Notes: a model not told the origin generated them from the letters alone. Shown: positions 1-10,191, counted from the stretch's first letter. The stretch: DNA of 64,000 nt from Paracoccaceae bacterium (GCA_020622085.1 JAHRYM010000001.1:1053117-1117116); one strand, 5' to 3'. Program-made: numbers and translations.

Positions 1-1
1 C

Positions 2-340
2 GCGCGCGCCGGCCGCGACGTCGTGGCTGCGGCCCTGTTCCTGCTGCACCGGCCCTGGGCAAGCTATCACATCGCCGTCTCGTTGCCGGCAGCGCGGAAC
101 ATGGAGGCGCACCGCCTGATCCTGTGGCACGCGATGCAGGAACTGCGCTCCGAAGGCTGCGATACGCTGGACCTGGGGGTAGCAGAGGCATCAAACCCGG
201 GTCTTGCGGCGTTCAAGCGCGACACCGGGGCGCGATTGGAGACCTCTGGCCGGTCGGTTCTTGTGTTGCCGCCCCGGCGTGGGCGCCCGGCATTTCTGCT
301 TGGTCCGCTTCGGGGCCGGCCCGGGACCGGGAGCAGATGA
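2..340 (+). CDS. FemAB/GNAT-like acyltransferase, C-terminal fragment cut by window edge
   Basis: The frame is open from base 2, so the gene begins left of the window; only about 112 C-terminal residues are present. The segment with EAHRLILWHAMQELRSEGC, then DLGV, then GLAAFKRDTGA resembles the end of the BioF2-like/FemAB acetyltransferase fold (a helix, a strand with D-x-G, and the G-x-x-x-F-K motif seen in peptidoglycan interpeptide-bridge and exopolysaccharide-linked acyltransferases). That family moves aminoacyl or acyl groups onto cell-wall or polysaccharide precursors; the substrate here is unknown. The last 25 residues are Arg/Gly/Pro rich and probably unstructured. The family call is by motif resemblance only. 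Confidence 0.5.
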   Translation, partial: ARAGRDVVAAALFLLHRPWASYHIAVSLPAARNMEAHRLILWHAMQELRSEGCDTLDLGVAEASNPGLAAFKRDTGARLETSGRSVLVLPPRRGRPAFLLGPLRGRPGTGSR

Positions 341-447
341 ACCTCTGTGCGCCGGTTCTGGCCCTCGACCATGCCCGGGCGCGCCGTGTTCCCGACGGCC
401 GGACCGCAAGCCAGCCCGGCAGGTCAGGCCCCCGGGGGGGGGGCGGA

Positions 448-2097
448 TCAGTCGTTCAGCCACCATTCATAGTGATGGTGTTCGAAGGTCGGATGCGACT
501 CTGCGCCCATGACCCCTTTCCTTGCGTGGCGATAGATCGAGCGCCAGTAGGGCTGGATCACCACGGCGTCCTCTTGCAGCATCCTCTCAAGCTTGGCCAT
601 GCTCTTGCGGCGGGTCTTCGCATTGGCGATTGCCAGCGCCTTCGCCAGTTCGGCGTCGAATGCGGGGTTGCTGTAGCCGGATTCGTTCCAGGCCGCGCCG
701 CTCTTGTAGACCAGCGCCATGATCTGCACCCCGAGGGGCCGCATGTTCCATTCGGTTGCCGAAAACGGATAGCTCAGCCAGTCCTTCCAGAAGGTCGAGC
801 CCGGAAGGATCGTGCGCCTGACCTTGATGCCGGCGTCGCGGAGCTGCGCGGCCACCGCATCGCAGCTGTTCGTCTGCCAGCTGTCATCAAGCGAGATCAG
901 TTCGAATTCGGTCTCGGCGTGGCCGGCGGCGGCGATCATTTCCTGCGCCTTCCCGGGAGCAGGTGCGATGGGTGGCAGGGCGGCATAATCAGGCTGGATC
1001 GGGCAGACGTGGTGGTTTTCGGCGACTTCGCCCATGTCGGCATAGCCCAGTTCCAGCACCACGGCATTGTCGACCGCCAGTTGCAGCGCCTTGCGGACAT
1101 CGCGGTTGTCATAGGGCGCCGTGGCCTGATGGAAGCGGATGGTCAGGGTCGCGGCCGTCACTCCGCCGGATTTCACCCAGCCAAGCGCGTCGAAGGCCGG
1201 AACGAAGTCGCCCTCGGAGCGGTAGGTCGCGTCGATCTCTTCGGCCTTGGCGGCAGCCAGCACAGCGGCCGGATCGGTGCCCAGGTCGATGTATTCGATG
1301 CGGTCAAGGAAGGGACCGCCGTAGACAGCCGTTCCCCACCAGGCATGATCGGGGTTGCGCACCAGCACTTGTTTGCGGCCGACCTCGTTCGTCTCGGGCA
1401 GCCAGGCGCCGGTTCCGATCGGCTGCGCCGCAGTGTCGCCACCATCGTAGGACTTGTGGACCACTGCCGCCGGATAGTCGGAAAAGCCCGGAATGATCGT
1501 GATGTCGGGGGCGCCCAGCTTCAGCACCACGGTATGGGCGTCCATTGCGGTGATCGCACCCTCGCGGGCCCTTCTCGTTTCACCGTCGATCAATGATCCG
1601 ACGCGCGTCGCCATCGAATTGCCTTCGACCGTCGCATCGCACCAGCGGGTGATGTTGTGGACGACATCCCCGGCGGTGAAGGGATCGCCGTTGTTCCAGC
1701 TCACACCCTTGCGGACATGAAGAACATACTCGGTGGCATCGGCGTTCACCTCCCAGCTTTCCAGCAGCATGCCGCGGAAAGAACCATCCGCATCATATTC
1801 GACCAGATAATCCAGCCAGCCCCGCGCGAAATTCGCCAGTTCCGACCAGTCCCACATCCGGGGATCCTTGCCGGGGCGGGTTTCCATGTTCATCCTGAGC
1901 GTGCCGCCCGACCGGGGTGCCTGGGCGCGCGCCGCAGGCGCGGCAAGGCCGAGCAGCCCGTAGGCCGCCGCCGCACTTGCCCCCAGCGCGGTGGCGCGGG
2001 TCAGGAATTCGCGGCGGTCAAGCTGGCCGTTCAGGCATTCGTCGGCATAAAGCCGGACGCCGGGATGCAGGGAAGCAGGCACGAAGGTCTTGGCCAT
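448..2097 (-). CDS. ABC transporter substrate-binding protein, peptide/nickel (SBP_bac_5) type, Tat-exported
   Basis: A 549-aa periplasmic solute receptor for a peptide-type ABC importer. The start chosen at 2097 ([12 protein letters not shown]) leaves a twin-arginine signal, RREFL at residues 28-32 followed by an Ala/Leu-rich hydrophobic stretch ending near AARAQA (about residue 60); a longer upstream frame exists but would bury the signal. The mature part has the family layout, including the early [12 protein letters not shown] strand and later the repeated lobes. No permease or ATPase genes lie next to it, so its partner transporter is elsewhere or was lost. A 6-bp inverted repeat (CCGGCG/CGCCGG, 2215-2240) lies in its upstream region and may end the araC-type transcript from the right. 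The ligand cannot be predicted. Confidence 0.85.
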   Translation of the reverse strand: MAKTFVPASLHPGVRLYADECLNGQLDRREFLTRATALGASAAAAYGLLGLAAPAARAQAPRSGGTLRMNMETRPGKDPRMWDWSELANFARGWLDYLVEYDADGSFRGMLLESWEVNADATEYVLHVRKGVSWNNGDPFTAGDVVHNITRWCDATVEGNSMATRVGSLIDGETRRAREGAITAMDAHTVVLKLGAPDITIIPGFSDYPAAVVHKSYDGGDTAAQPIGTGAWLPETNEVGRKQVLVRNPDHAWWGTAVYGGPFLDRIEYIDLGTDPAAVLAAAKAEEIDATYRSEGDFVPAFDALGWVKSGGVTAATLTIRFHQATAPYDNRDVRKALQLAVDNAVVLELGYADMGEVAENHHVCPIQPDYAALPPIAPAPGKAQEMIAAAGHAETEFELISLDDSWQTNSCDAVAAQLRDAGIKVRRTILPGSTFWKDWLSYPFSATEWNMRPLGVQIMALVYKSGAAWNESGYSNPAFDAELAKALAIANAKTRRKSMAKLERMLQEDAVVIQPYWRSIYRHARKGVMGAESHPTFEHHHYEWWLND

Positions 2098-2300
2098 TCC
2101 GTCTTTCGTCGAATTTGATGCACGCGAAAGCGCGCGCGCCCAAGGCGGACTGTGCCCGTGCCTCGTGCCCGGGAATGATCCTGCCGTCTCAATGATTTGC
2201 GCATGGATCAAAGTCCGGCGTCAACGCCCTTGTTCGCCGGAACAGGCCGATGGCCGGGGTTGCGCAGGCGGCCCGCGCAGTTGTGATCGACTGCGGCCTC

Positions 2301-3374
2301 TCAGCCGTGGCGGCGGAAGGCCGAAGGTGTCTTGCCGGTGCGGGTCTGGAAGGCGCGGGTGAAATAGGCGGCCGAGGTGAAGCCCAGCGTGTCGGCGATG
2401 CTTGCGACCGGCAGGCGGGTTTCCGCAAGCAGCTTGCGTGCCTCGAAGATCACCCGGTCATGCAACAGGTCTGATGCCGAACGGCCGCAGGTCTGGTTGC
2501 AGACCCGCGTCAGATGCGTGGGCGTCACGTCAAGCGCACGGGCATAATGGCCGACCCCCTGGCCCGAACGGAAATCGCGCTCCAGCAATTCGGCATAGCG
2601 GCTGGCCAGACGACGCGCGGCATCAGGGCGCGGGCTTTCGGCTTCCGCCATCACCGACTGGCGTTCCAGCCAGACGCCCAGAAGGCCCAGGTAGTGGCGC
2701 GCGGCACGGTCATGGGCGGGGCGGTCGCTTTCGATTTCGCGCTGGACGGCATCCAGGATCATCGTCAGCTCTGCCTGCGGCGCAGCTTCGCGGATGCGCA
2801 GGTGCTGGGGCAGTTTCGGCAGGGTCACGGTGCTGTCGCGCCCGAAATAAAGTGCGGTGCCAAAGGTTTGCGGGCCGACCTCGAAGCCATGCATCACGCC
2901 CGCGGGAATGAAGATCGCATTGTGCGCGCCGTAACCGCGGGTGAGCCCGCCGACGGTGATCCGGCCCTGCCCACGGGTAAACCACAAAAGCAGCGGTTCC
3001 GACAGCGACCGCATCGCCTCGACCCGCCAGCGGCCGCCGGCGGCCATGCGGGGAATCGGGATCAGGCGCACTGCGTCGGGCGCGGGCTGCGGTGTGGCCG
3101 GCACGACCGGATTGCGCTTGCGCGCCGGGCGTTGCTGGGCGGCATCCTGCACTGATGCGGGGCCCGACAGAGGGTTGGACCCGGGTTCGGTGGCTGGTGC
3201 AGCCTGCGCGGCAAGGCAGGTCTGGTGGCCGGCCCCGGCCGGCGGTTGCGCGCCCGCGACCTGCGGTCCCTCGCTTCCATCCTGCGCACCGGCATCCTGC
3301 GAACTGGCGCCTTGCGATTTCGCGCCCAGCTTCCGCGCGAATTGCGACAGCGGCGTTCCCGAGAAGATCTTCAC
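2301..3374 (-). CDS. AraC family transcriptional regulator with cupin domain
   Basis: A 357-aa regulator. Residues about 105-195 form an AraC-type cupin sensor (GQGRITVGG, then AIFIPAGVMHGFEVG); the last 100 residues hold the double helix-turn-helix with the typical second-helix signature PVASIADTLGFTSAAYFTRAFQ and the closing GKTPSAFRR. The first roughly 95 residues are an unusual low-complexity Ala/Gln/Gly/Ser/Pro extension; an internal start is possible, but AGGTGAAG sits directly before the ATG at 3374, supporting this start. It reads toward the substrate-binding protein gene and may control it; this is inference from position. Confidence 0.88.
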   Translation of the reverse strand: MKIFSGTPLSQFARKLGAKSQGASSQDAGAQDGSEGPQVAGAQPPAGAGHQTCLAAQAAPATEPGSNPLSGPASVQDAAQQRPARKRNPVVPATPQPAPDAVRLIPIPRMAAGGRWRVEAMRSLSEPLLLWFTRGQGRITVGGLTRGYGAHNAIFIPAGVMHGFEVGPQTFGTALYFGRDSTVTLPKLPQHLRIREAAPQAELTMILDAVQREIESDRPAHDRAARHYLGLLGVWLERQSVMAEAESPRPDAARRLASRYAELLERDFRSGQGVGHYARALDVTPTHLTRVCNQTCGRSASDLLHDRVIFEARKLLAETRLPVASIADTLGFTSAAYFTRAFQTRTGKTPSAFRRHG

Positions 3375-3468
3375 CTGCGTGAGTTTCCTGCCTTGTGGTG
3401 GTTCTTGTTGTGTCGTGGTCCCCTGATGATCAGTCTATGGGGGCAACCCGGCCGCATGGAACATGAAA

Positions 3469-3489
3469 ATCGAACGGAATCAATTCGAT
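3469..3489 (-). terminator. Possible weak terminator after miaA
   Basis: ATCGAA (3469-3474) and TTCGAT (3484-3489) form a 6-bp inverted repeat with a 9-nt loop. Read on the minus strand the hairpin is followed by TTTTC, and it lies 22 bases past the miaA stop. The stem is short; it could instead be an operator. Confidence 0.35.
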
Positions 3490-3510
3490 CGGCGGTGCGT
3501 GGCCGATGGA

Positions 3511-4401
3511 TCACGGCAGGCTGAGCGGTTTCCAGCCCCGCATCCGGCTGCGCAGCCATGTCCGCTGGCGTTTCGCATATTGCCGCGTCGCCAACTGCCC
3601 GGCAGATATGGCGTCGGCAAGCGACATTTTCCCAAGATGATGCGCCACAAGCTCGGGTGCCCCGATGGCCTTGGCCCATGGCGCGGCGGGATCCCAGACC
3701 GGCAGGATCGCGCCGGCTTCCTCCAGCGCGCCCTCGGTGATCATTTTGGAAAAGCGGCTGTCTATCCGCTGCGCCAGCCAGTCTCGATCGGCGTCGATCC
3801 GCAGGGCTTCGGCCTGTGCCAGCGGCAGCAGGGGTTGCCCGCCGGCCGCCTGCCACTCGGCCAGTCCGCGACCGGTGGCGCGAAGCACTTCCCATGCCCG
3901 CTGGACACGGGCAGGGTTCAGCAGGTCGGTGCGCGCCGCGGTCGCCCGGTCCAGTTCGGCCACCATCGCGGCAAGACCCCTGTCGGCCAGCCGCGCGTCG
4001 GCCTCGGCCCGGATCCCGGGCGGTGTGGCCGGAATCTCGGCCAGTCCTTCGGTCAGGGCGGAAAGGTAAAGCCCGGTGCCGCCGACGATCACCGGTCGCG
4101 GCCCGCCCTGGCGGAAATCTGCAAGGATCACGGCCAGATCGCGCAGCCAGTGGCCCACGGAATAGTCGTCGCCCGGCGACTTGTGGCCATAAAGCGCATG
4201 GGGCACGCGGGCTTCGTCCTCGGGCGCGGGGCGGGCCGAGAGCACGCGCCAGCAATCCCAGACCTGCAGCGCATCGGCATTGACCACCACGCTGCCCGGC
4301 CCGGCGATCCGCATCGCCAGCGCCGATTTCCCCGACGCGGTCGGCCCGGCGATCAGCACCGGGCGGCGCGGGTCGATGGTGTCGATCTGCAACATGTCCA
4401 A
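3511..4401 (-). CDS. miaA: tRNA dimethylallyltransferase
   Basis: A 296-aa enzyme that transfers a dimethylallyl group to N6 of adenosine 37 in tRNAs reading codons that begin with U. The P-loop GPTASGKS is at residues 19-26, and the family segments [11 protein letters not shown] (DSxQ-like), [18 protein letters not shown] and the basic C-terminal RTWLRSRM are present. Length is normal. An alternative start two codons later (MLQID) is possible. It is divergent from pyrH, with about 175 bp between them. Confidence 0.95.
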   Translation of the reverse strand: MDMLQIDTIDPRRPVLIAGPTASGKSALAMRIAGPGSVVVNADALQVWDCWRVLSARPAPEDEARVPHALYGHKSPGDDYSVGHWLRDLAVILADFRQGGPRPVIVGGTGLYLSALTEGLAEIPATPPGIRAEADARLADRGLAAMVAELDRATAARTDLLNPARVQRAWEVLRATGRGLAEWQAAGGQPLLPLAQAEALRIDADRDWLAQRIDSRFSKMITEGALEEAGAILPVWDPAAPWAKAIGAPELVAHHLGKMSLADAISAGQLATRQYAKRQRTWLRSRMRGWKPLSLP

Positions 4402-4576
4402 CTGGTTTTCCGGGGCGCGGATGCACCGGATCGGCGATCCGGCGCGGGGGCAGGGTGATTTATGCGCGGTGCAGGTTGAACACCGCGCGGATTTCCGACA
4501 TTTTGCGACGGATTTCCACCGTGCTCAAGATGCGATCGGGGTATGGCGGAACCAGCGGACAACAACGAGGACAACC

Positions 4577-5308
4577 ATGGCCAACCCAGACGACCACCGG
4601 ATCACCTACAAGCGCGTGCTTCTGAAGATTTCGGGCGAGGCGCTGATGGGTGATCAGGGGTATGGCCTGCATCCGCCCACCGTGGCGCGGATCGCGCGCG
4701 AGGTGAAATCGGTCCATGAACTGGGCGTCGAGATCTGCATGGTGATCGGCGGCGGCAACATCTTCCGGGGCCTGCAAGGATCGGCCCAGGGGATGGAGCG
4801 GGCGACGGCCGACTACATGGGGATGCTCGCCACGGTGATGAACGCGCTGGGCATGCAGGCCGCGCTGGAGGCCGAGGGCATCCACACCCGCGTGATCAGC
4901 GCCATCCCGATGGACCAGGTCTGCGAACCCTACATCCGCCGCCGCGCCATCCGGCACCTGGAGAAAAAGCGCGTCTGCATCTTCGCCGCCGGCACCGGCA
5001 ACCCCTATTTCACCACCGACACGGCCGCGACGCTGCGCGCCAATGAAATGGCCTGCGAGGCGATCTTCAAGGGCACCAAGGTCGATGGCGTCTACGACAA
5101 GGATCCGAAGAAATTCCCCGATGCCAAGCGCTATGACAGCGTGACCTATGACGAGGTGCTGCAAAAGCACCTTGGCGTCATGGATGCCTCGGCCATCGCT
5201 CTGGCACGCGACAACAACCTGCCGATCATCGTCTTTTCGCTGGACGAACCGGGCGGGTTCCGTGGCATCCTTTCGGGCGAGGGCACCTATACCACGGTCC
5301 GGGGCTGA
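4577..5308 (+). CDS. pyrH: Uridylate kinase (UMP kinase)
   Basis: A 243-aa hexameric amino-acid-kinase-fold enzyme phosphorylating UMP to UDP. Family marks: [15 protein letters not shown] near the N-terminus, the glycine-rich [25 protein letters not shown], and [13 protein letters not shown], then [11 protein letters not shown]. The start ATG at 4577 is preceded by AACGAGGA at a good distance; the open frame extends 99 codons further upstream but only the shorter form matches the family. It is followed by frr, the standard pyrH-frr order. Confidence 0.97.
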   Translation: MANPDDHRITYKRVLLKISGEALMGDQGYGLHPPTVARIAREVKSVHELGVEICMVIGGGNIFRGLQGSAQGMERATADYMGMLATVMNALGMQAALEAEGIHTRVISAIPMDQVCEPYIRRRAIRHLEKKRVCIFAAGTGNPYFTTDTAATLRANEMACEAIFKGTKVDGVYDKDPKKFPDAKRYDSVTYDEVLQKHLGVMDASAIALARDNNLPIIVFSLDEPGGFRGILSGEGTYTTVRG

Positions 5309-5319
5309 CGGCCCGGCCC

Positions 5320-5355
5320 ATGCCCGCCACGGTTGTGCTGGCCGCTCGCGGGCAT
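5320..5355 (+). terminator. Hairpin between pyrH and frr
   Basis: ATGCCCGC (5320-5327) and GCGGGCAT (5348-5355) form an 8-bp stem around a 20-nt loop, followed by CTGTATCTTTT. It may partly terminate the pyrH transcript; a TATAAA at 5380-5385 could belong to a separate frr promoter, but no good -35 box is seen. Confidence 0.4.
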
Positions 5356-5423
5356 CTGTATCTTTTCCCTGTGCTTTCGTATAAAGGCGCGGCAACGGCC
5401 AGAATGAACGGAAAACTCCAGAA

Positions 5424-5987
5424 ATGTCCGACGACCTAGAGATCGACTTCGACGACCTGAGCCGCCGCATGGATGGTGCGATGAACGCCCTGCGGCACGA
5501 ATTCGCCTCGCTGCGCACGGGACGGGCTTCGGCCTCGCTGGTCGAGCCGATCCAGGTTGATGCCTATGGCCAGATGACGCCGCTCAATCAGCTTGGCACC
5601 GTCAACGTGCCCGAGCCGCGGATGGTGACGATCAACATCTGGGACAAGGCCATGGTCGGCAAGGTGGAAAAGGCGATCCGCGAAAGCGGCCTTGGCATCA
5701 ACCCGCAGACCAACGGCACGATCATCATGCTGCCGATTCCGGAACTGAACGAGGAACGCCGCCGTGAATTGACCAAGGTTGCGGCGCAGTATTCGGAACA
5801 TGCCCGGGTCGCGATCCGGAACGTGCGCCGCGACGGCATGGACCAGATCAAGAAGGCCAAGGCTGCCGGCATGGCGGAAGACGACCAGAAGATGTGGCAG
5901 GACGAAGTGCAGGAACTGACCGACAAGGCCATTGCCGCCGTCGACAAGGCGCTGGAGGCCAAGCAGGCGGAGATCATGCAGGTCTGA
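5424..5987 (+). CDS. frr: Ribosome recycling factor
   Basis: A 187-aa protein that splits post-termination ribosomes with EF-G. Conserved blocks are all present: the helical [43 protein letters not shown], the central [21 protein letters not shown] and the C-terminal long helices ending in KQAEIMQV. Length is typical. The ATG at 5424 has only a weak purine stretch upstream. The downstream uppS start is 50 bases after its stop, so co-transcription with the envelope genes is likely. Confidence 0.97.
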   Translation: MSDDLEIDFDDLSRRMDGAMNALRHEFASLRTGRASASLVEPIQVDAYGQMTPLNQLGTVNVPEPRMVTINIWDKAMVGKVEKAIRESGLGINPQTNGTIIMLPIPELNEERRRELTKVAAQYSEHARVAIRNVRRDGMDQIKKAKAAGMAEDDQKMWQDEVQELTDKAIAAVDKALEAKQAEIMQV

Positions 5988-6037
5988 CCGGAATGGCAGG
6001 GTTGCAGGTTCGGCAGGGGGCAGAAAGGGCAGGGCGC

Positions 6038-6766
6038 ATGGCCGCCAAGGACATCACGGGTTCGGTCGCGGCCCATGTCGCCATCATCATGGATGGCAAC
6101 GGTCGCTGGGCCCAGTCACGCGGCTGGCCGCGGCTGGTCGGCCACCGCCGCGGCGCGGAACGGGTGCGCAAGATCGTCGAGGCCGCACCCGGCCTTGGCA
6201 TCCGCTACCTGACGATCTTCGCCTTCTCGACCGAGAACTGGAAACGCTCGACCGAGGAAGTGCTTGGCCTCATGGCCATCTTTGCCCGCTATATCGAATC
6301 CGAGGCCGACCGGCTGTCTCGCGAAGGCGTCCGGCTGCGATTCATCGGCGAAAGGTCGCGCCTGGACAAGAAGCTGCAAAAGCTGATGGCCGGGATCGAG
6401 GCGCGGACGGCGGCGAACGACCGGCTGCACCTGACCGTCGCCATCAACTATGGCGGGCGGGACGAGATCGCCCGCGCCGCGCGCCGGCTGGCTGCCGATG
6501 TCGCGGCCGGCGTGCTGGGCGCCGACCAGGCTGATGAAGCGGCGCTGGCGGCGCGGCTCGACACCGCCGAGCTGCCCGACCCCGATCTGGTGATCCGCAC
6601 CTCGGGCGAATCGCGGGTCTCGAACTTCCTGCTGTGGCAGGCGGCCTATTCCGAATATGTCTTCACCGAAACGCTCTGGCCTGATTTCACCCCCGACGAA
6701 CTGGCGCGCATCCTCGAATGCTTCGGCCAGCGCGACAGGCGGTTTGGCGGCGTCCTCACAGCATGA
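6038..6766 (+). CDS. uppS: Undecaprenyl diphosphate synthase (cis-prenyltransferase)
   Basis: A 242-aa cytosolic enzyme building C55-PP, the lipid carrier for peptidoglycan and polysaccharides. Seen: the catalytic block IMDGNGRWA with Asp19, then FAFSTENWKRS, LTVAINYGGRDEI, and the pyrophosphate-binding RTSGESRVSNFLLWQ followed by AYSEYVFTETLWPDF. The start at 6038 (MAAKDITG) gives the family length; the frame is open upstream into frr. Its stop overlaps the cdsA start (ATGA), implying translational coupling. Confidence 0.96.
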   Translation: MAAKDITGSVAAHVAIIMDGNGRWAQSRGWPRLVGHRRGAERVRKIVEAAPGLGIRYLTIFAFSTENWKRSTEEVLGLMAIFARYIESEADRLSREGVRLRFIGERSRLDKKLQKLMAGIEARTAANDRLHLTVAINYGGRDEIARAARRLAADVAAGVLGADQADEAALAARLDTAELPDPDLVIRTSGESRVSNFLLWQAAYSEYVFTETLWPDFTPDELARILECFGQRDRRFGGVLTA

Positions 6767-7572
6767 ACGATGGCGGCATCCGCAAACCGGGCAAGTGGCA
6801 GGATCTGTGGGTCCGCGCCGGTTCCGGTCTGGCGCTGGCCCTGGCCGGGCTGGTCCTGATCTGGCTGGGGGATTGGTGGTTTTCGGCGCTGGTGCTCGTG
6901 GGTGTCGGCGTCATGGCCTGGGAACTGGCGGCGATGACCGCACCGCGGCCGGCGGCGGCGCAGGCGCTGATGATCGGGCTGGCGGCGGCGGCCTCGCTTG
7001 GGTTCGCGCTCTGGATGCACCGGCCGCTCTGGCTCGGGCTGATGGTATTGCCCGCCGTCGCCGGGCTGGTGACCCCACGGCGCGACCGGTGGGTTTATGC
7101 CGTGTATACCATGGCCATCATGTTCACCGGCTATGGCCTTGTCGCCTTCCGTGACGGGTTCGGGCGGAATTTCGTGCTCTGGCTGGTGCTGCTGGTCGCC
7201 TTTGCCGACATGATGGGATATTTCGGCGGCCGGCTGATCGGCGGACCGAAGTTCTGGCCGCGTGTCTCGCCGAAAAAGACCTGGGCTGGAACGATCTGCG
7301 GATGGCTGGGCGCCGCTGTTGTCGGCTGGGCCATGGCGGCGCTGGCCGGTGGGCCGGCCTGGCTGCCGTGGTTTTCGGCACTGGTTGCGCTGGCATCGCA
7401 ACTGGGCGACATCGCCGAAAGCGCGATCAAGCGGCGCATGGGCGTCAAGGACAGTTCGCAGATCATTCCCGGCCACGGCGGCGCACTGGACCGGTTCGAC
7501 GGCTTTGCCGGGGCGACCGTCTTCCTTCTGCTTTGGGGGCAGGTCTTCCCGATGCCCTATTTCGAGGCCTGA
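6763..7572 (+). CDS. cdsA: Phosphatidate cytidylyltransferase
   Basis: A 269-aa polytopic inner-membrane enzyme making CDP-diacylglycerol from phosphatidate and CTP, the branch point for phospholipids. Several hydrophobic segments precede the C-terminal signature: SPKKTWAGTICGWLG, then the sequence KRRMGVKDSSQIIPGHGG and LDRFDGF, which is the CDS family motif with its metal-binding DRxD. The start ATG at 6763 overlaps the uppS stop by four bases; an earlier ATG in frame would add 15 unlikely residues. dxr follows after 3 bases. Confidence 0.95.
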   Translation: MNDGGIRKPGKWQDLWVRAGSGLALALAGLVLIWLGDWWFSALVLVGVGVMAWELAAMTAPRPAAAQALMIGLAAAASLGFALWMHRPLWLGLMVLPAVAGLVTPRRDRWVYAVYTMAIMFTGYGLVAFRDGFGRNFVLWLVLLVAFADMMGYFGGRLIGGPKFWPRVSPKKTWAGTICGWLGAAVVGWAMAALAGGPAWLPWFSALVALASQLGDIAESAIKRRMGVKDSSQIIPGHGGALDRFDGFAGATVFLLLWGQVFPMPYFEA

Positions 7573-7575
7573 CCC

Positions 7576-8754
7576 ATGCGCCGCATTTCCGTCTTCGGCG
7601 CCACCGGGTCGATCGGTGAAAGCACCTTCGACCTGCTGATGCGGCAGGGCGGGCCATCGGCCTATCGCACGGTTGCACTTACGGGCGGGCGCAATGTCGC
7701 GCGGCTGGCCGTGCAGGCGCGCGCGCTTCGGGCCGAGATCGCCGTCACTGCGCATGACGAATGCCTGCCTTTGCTGCGCGAGGCGCTCGCGGGCAGCGGC
7801 ATCGAGGCCGCCGCCGGCCCTGCCGCACTGATCGAGGCCGCCGACCGCCCCGCCGACTGGATCATGTCGGCGATCGTTGGCGCCGCGGGCCTTGCACCGG
7901 GGTTCCGGGCGCTGCGGCACGGCACGACGCTGGCGCTGGCCAACAAGGAAAGCCTGGTGACGGCCGGCCCGCTGCTGATGGCCGAGGCCGCGCGGCATGA
8001 CGCGCGCATCCTGCCAGTGGACAGCGAGCATTCCGCGATCTTCCAGTCGCTTCTGGGCGAGGATCTGTCTGCCGTCGAAACCGTGACGATCACCGCCTCG
8101 GGCGGGGCCTTCCGCGACTGGCCGCTGGACCGGCTTGCGGGGGCGACGGTGGCGCAGGCCTCGACCCATCCGAACTGGGCCATGGGGCAGCGGATCACCA
8201 TCGACAGTGCGTCGATGTTCAACAAGGCGCTCGAGGTGATCGAGACGCGGGAATATTTCGGCATCAGCCCCGACCAGATCCGGGTGCTTGTGCATCCCGA
8301 ATCGCTGGTCCATGCACTGGTCGGTTTCCGTGATGGCGGGATGATCGCCCATATGGGCATGCCCGACATGCGCCATGCCATCGGTTATGCGCTGAACTGG
8401 CCGGACCGCGCACGCCTGCCCGTGGCGCGGCTTGATCTTGCAACTGCGGGCTCCCTCAATTTCCACAACCCCGATCCCGTCCGCTATCCGGCGCTCGATC
8501 TGGCGCGACAGGTCATGGACATTCGCGGCCTCGCGGGCGCGGCCTTCAACGCCGCCAAGGAAAGCGCGCTTGATGCCTTCGTCGCGGGGCGCATCGGCTT
8601 TATCGCCATGGCCAGTGTGGTCGAGGCGACGCTCACGCAACTGTCAGCAGGGTCCGCCCTTGGAAATCCGGCGACAAGCCTTGATAACGTGTTTCAGATG
8701 GACGCCGAGGCCCGCCGCATCGCGGAAGGGATCATGGCAGAACGCAAGGTGTGA
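7576..8754 (+). CDS. dxr: 1-deoxy-D-xylulose 5-phosphate reductoisomerase
   Basis: A 392-aa NADPH enzyme of the MEP isoprenoid pathway. Seen: the N-terminal nucleotide-binding GATGSIGESTFDL, the ALANKESLVTAG segment, the metal and substrate site around PVDSEHSAIFQ, TITASGGAFRDW, and MGQRITIDSASMFNKALE. Length is normal. It feeds isopentenyl diphosphate to the product of uppS upstream. Its TGA overlaps the GTG start of rseP. Confidence 0.97.
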   Translation: MRRISVFGATGSIGESTFDLLMRQGGPSAYRTVALTGGRNVARLAVQARALRAEIAVTAHDECLPLLREALAGSGIEAAAGPAALIEAADRPADWIMSAIVGAAGLAPGFRALRHGTTLALANKESLVTAGPLLMAEAARHDARILPVDSEHSAIFQSLLGEDLSAVETVTITASGGAFRDWPLDRLAGATVAQASTHPNWAMGQRITIDSASMFNKALEVIETREYFGISPDQIRVLVHPESLVHALVGFRDGGMIAHMGMPDMRHAIGYALNWPDRARLPVARLDLATAGSLNFHNPDPVRYPALDLARQVMDIRGLAGAAFNAAKESALDAFVAGRIGFIAMASVVEATLTQLSAGSALGNPATSLDNVFQMDAEARRIAEGIMAERKV

Positions 8755-10091
8755 CGCCGGTGGACTTCATCCCGCAATTCGGAAACCTGCTTTATACCCT
8801 CATCGCCTTCGTCGCCGCGCTTTCGGTGATCGTGGCGATCCACGAATACGGCCATTACATCGTCGGCCGCTGGTCCGGGATCAGGGCCGAGGTCTTTTCG
8901 CTGGGCTTCGGTCCGGTGATCTGGAGCCGCCTGGACAAGCGCGGCACCCAGTGGCAGATCGCGGCGATCCCGCTTGGCGGCTACGTCAAGTTCCTGGGCG
9001 ATGCCAATGCCGCCTCGGCCAAGGCCGATGAGGCGACCATGGCGGCGCTGAGCCCCGAGGAACGCCGCCACACCATCCACGGCGCGCCGCTCTGGGCGCG
9101 GGCGGCGACGGTGGCGGCGGGGCCGGTGTTCAACTTCATCCTGTCGCTGGTGATCTTCGCCGGATTTTCGATGGCCTACGGCGTTGCCACACAGGAACCC
9201 ACCGTCGAGCGGGTCTACACCCTGCCCTCGGGCCCGGGGGACATCCGGCCCGGGGACCGGATTCTTGCCGTCGATGGCGTGCCCACGCCCGACTACACAG
9301 CGCTGAGCGCGCTCATGGATGGCGGTCCGGAGTCGGCGACCCGCGCCTACAGGGTGCTGCGCGACGGGACCGAAATCACCGTGACCGGGCCTGCGCTGAT
9401 GCCGGGTCGGGTGTCGGGGGTGCAGCCGGGAAGTGCCGCGCAAGAGGCTGGCCTGCGGCGCGATGACGTGATCGTGTCGGTCAATGGTGCGCCGCTCCTC
9501 GTCTTCGACCAGTTGCGCCAGGCGGTGGCGAAAAGCGGCGGGCAGCCGGTCGCGCTTGAGGTCTGGCGCGAGGGCGCGGTGCAGCAGGTGACGCTGACGC
9601 CGAAATCCACCGACGACCTGAAGGCGGACGGCAGTTTCGAGACCCGCTACATGATCGGCGTCGCCGCCGACATGTTCTTTGAACCCCTGACCCGCACCGC
9701 CGGCCCGGCCGAATCGCTGGGTATCGCGGCGGGGCAGGTCAAGTTCGTGATGACATCTTCGCTGAACGGGCTTTGGCACGTGGTGACGGGGGCGATTTCG
9801 TCGTGCAACGTGCGTGGGCCCGTCACCATCGCCAAGACTTCGGCGGCGGCCGCCTCGGCGGGGCTGAAGGATTTCATCTGGTTCATCGCCGCCATGTCGA
9901 CGGCGATCGGGCTTCTGAACCTCTTTCCGATCCCGATGCTGGACGGGGGGCACCTGGTCTTCAACCTGATCGAATGGGCCACCGGACATGCGCCTTCGGG
10001 GCGACTTCTGAACGCATTGATGGTGATGGGTCTTTTCGTGGTCCTGTCGTTCATGGCATTCGGACTGACCAACGATTTCCTTTGCCCCTGA
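8751..10091 (+). CDS. rseP: Site-2 intramembrane zinc metalloprotease RseP (M50)
   Basis: A 446-aa inner-membrane protease of the S2P family, in model bacteria cleaving anti-sigma factors and leftover signal peptides. HEYGH at residues 31-35 is the zinc site inside TM1; the second catalytic motif NLFPIPMLDGGH is near residue 390; a periplasmic PDZ region lies between (VQPGSAAQEAGLRRDDVIVSVNG). The GTG at 8751 overlaps the dxr stop; a second GTG at 8760 is an equal alternative. Position between dxr and bamA is conserved in proteobacteria. Confidence 0.95.
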   Translation: MTPVDFIPQFGNLLYTLIAFVAALSVIVAIHEYGHYIVGRWSGIRAEVFSLGFGPVIWSRLDKRGTQWQIAAIPLGGYVKFLGDANAASAKADEATMAALSPEERRHTIHGAPLWARAATVAAGPVFNFILSLVIFAGFSMAYGVATQEPTVERVYTLPSGPGDIRPGDRILAVDGVPTPDYTALSALMDGGPESATRAYRVLRDGTEITVTGPALMPGRVSGVQPGSAAQEAGLRRDDVIVSVNGAPLLVFDQLRQAVAKSGGQPVALEVWREGAVQQVTLTPKSTDDLKADGSFETRYMIGVAADMFFEPLTRTAGPAESLGIAAGQVKFVMTSSLNGLWHVVTGAISSCNVRGPVTIAKTSAAAASAGLKDFIWFIAAMSTAIGLLNLFPIPMLDGGHLVFNLIEWATGHAPSGRLLNALMVMGLFVVLSFMAFGLTNDFLCP

Positions 10092-10191
10092 CCGCTTTTC
10101 TGGCCGGGGCCAAGGCGCCGCAATCGCGCCCAAATCGCGCCATATTCCTTCGTTAATCCTTGCCGGAGATGTTTTTCTGGCAGGTGATCTC

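Noticed and set aside
124-1596. 490-codon open frame on the plus strand opposite the substrate-binding protein gene
   Set aside because: High-GC antisense shadow; no family features, and the minus-strand frame has a clear Tat signal and domain.
6646-8640. 664-codon minus-strand open frame across cdsA-dxr
   Set aside because: His/Arg/Gln/Pro-rich composition typical of antisense frames; the plus-strand genes are certain.
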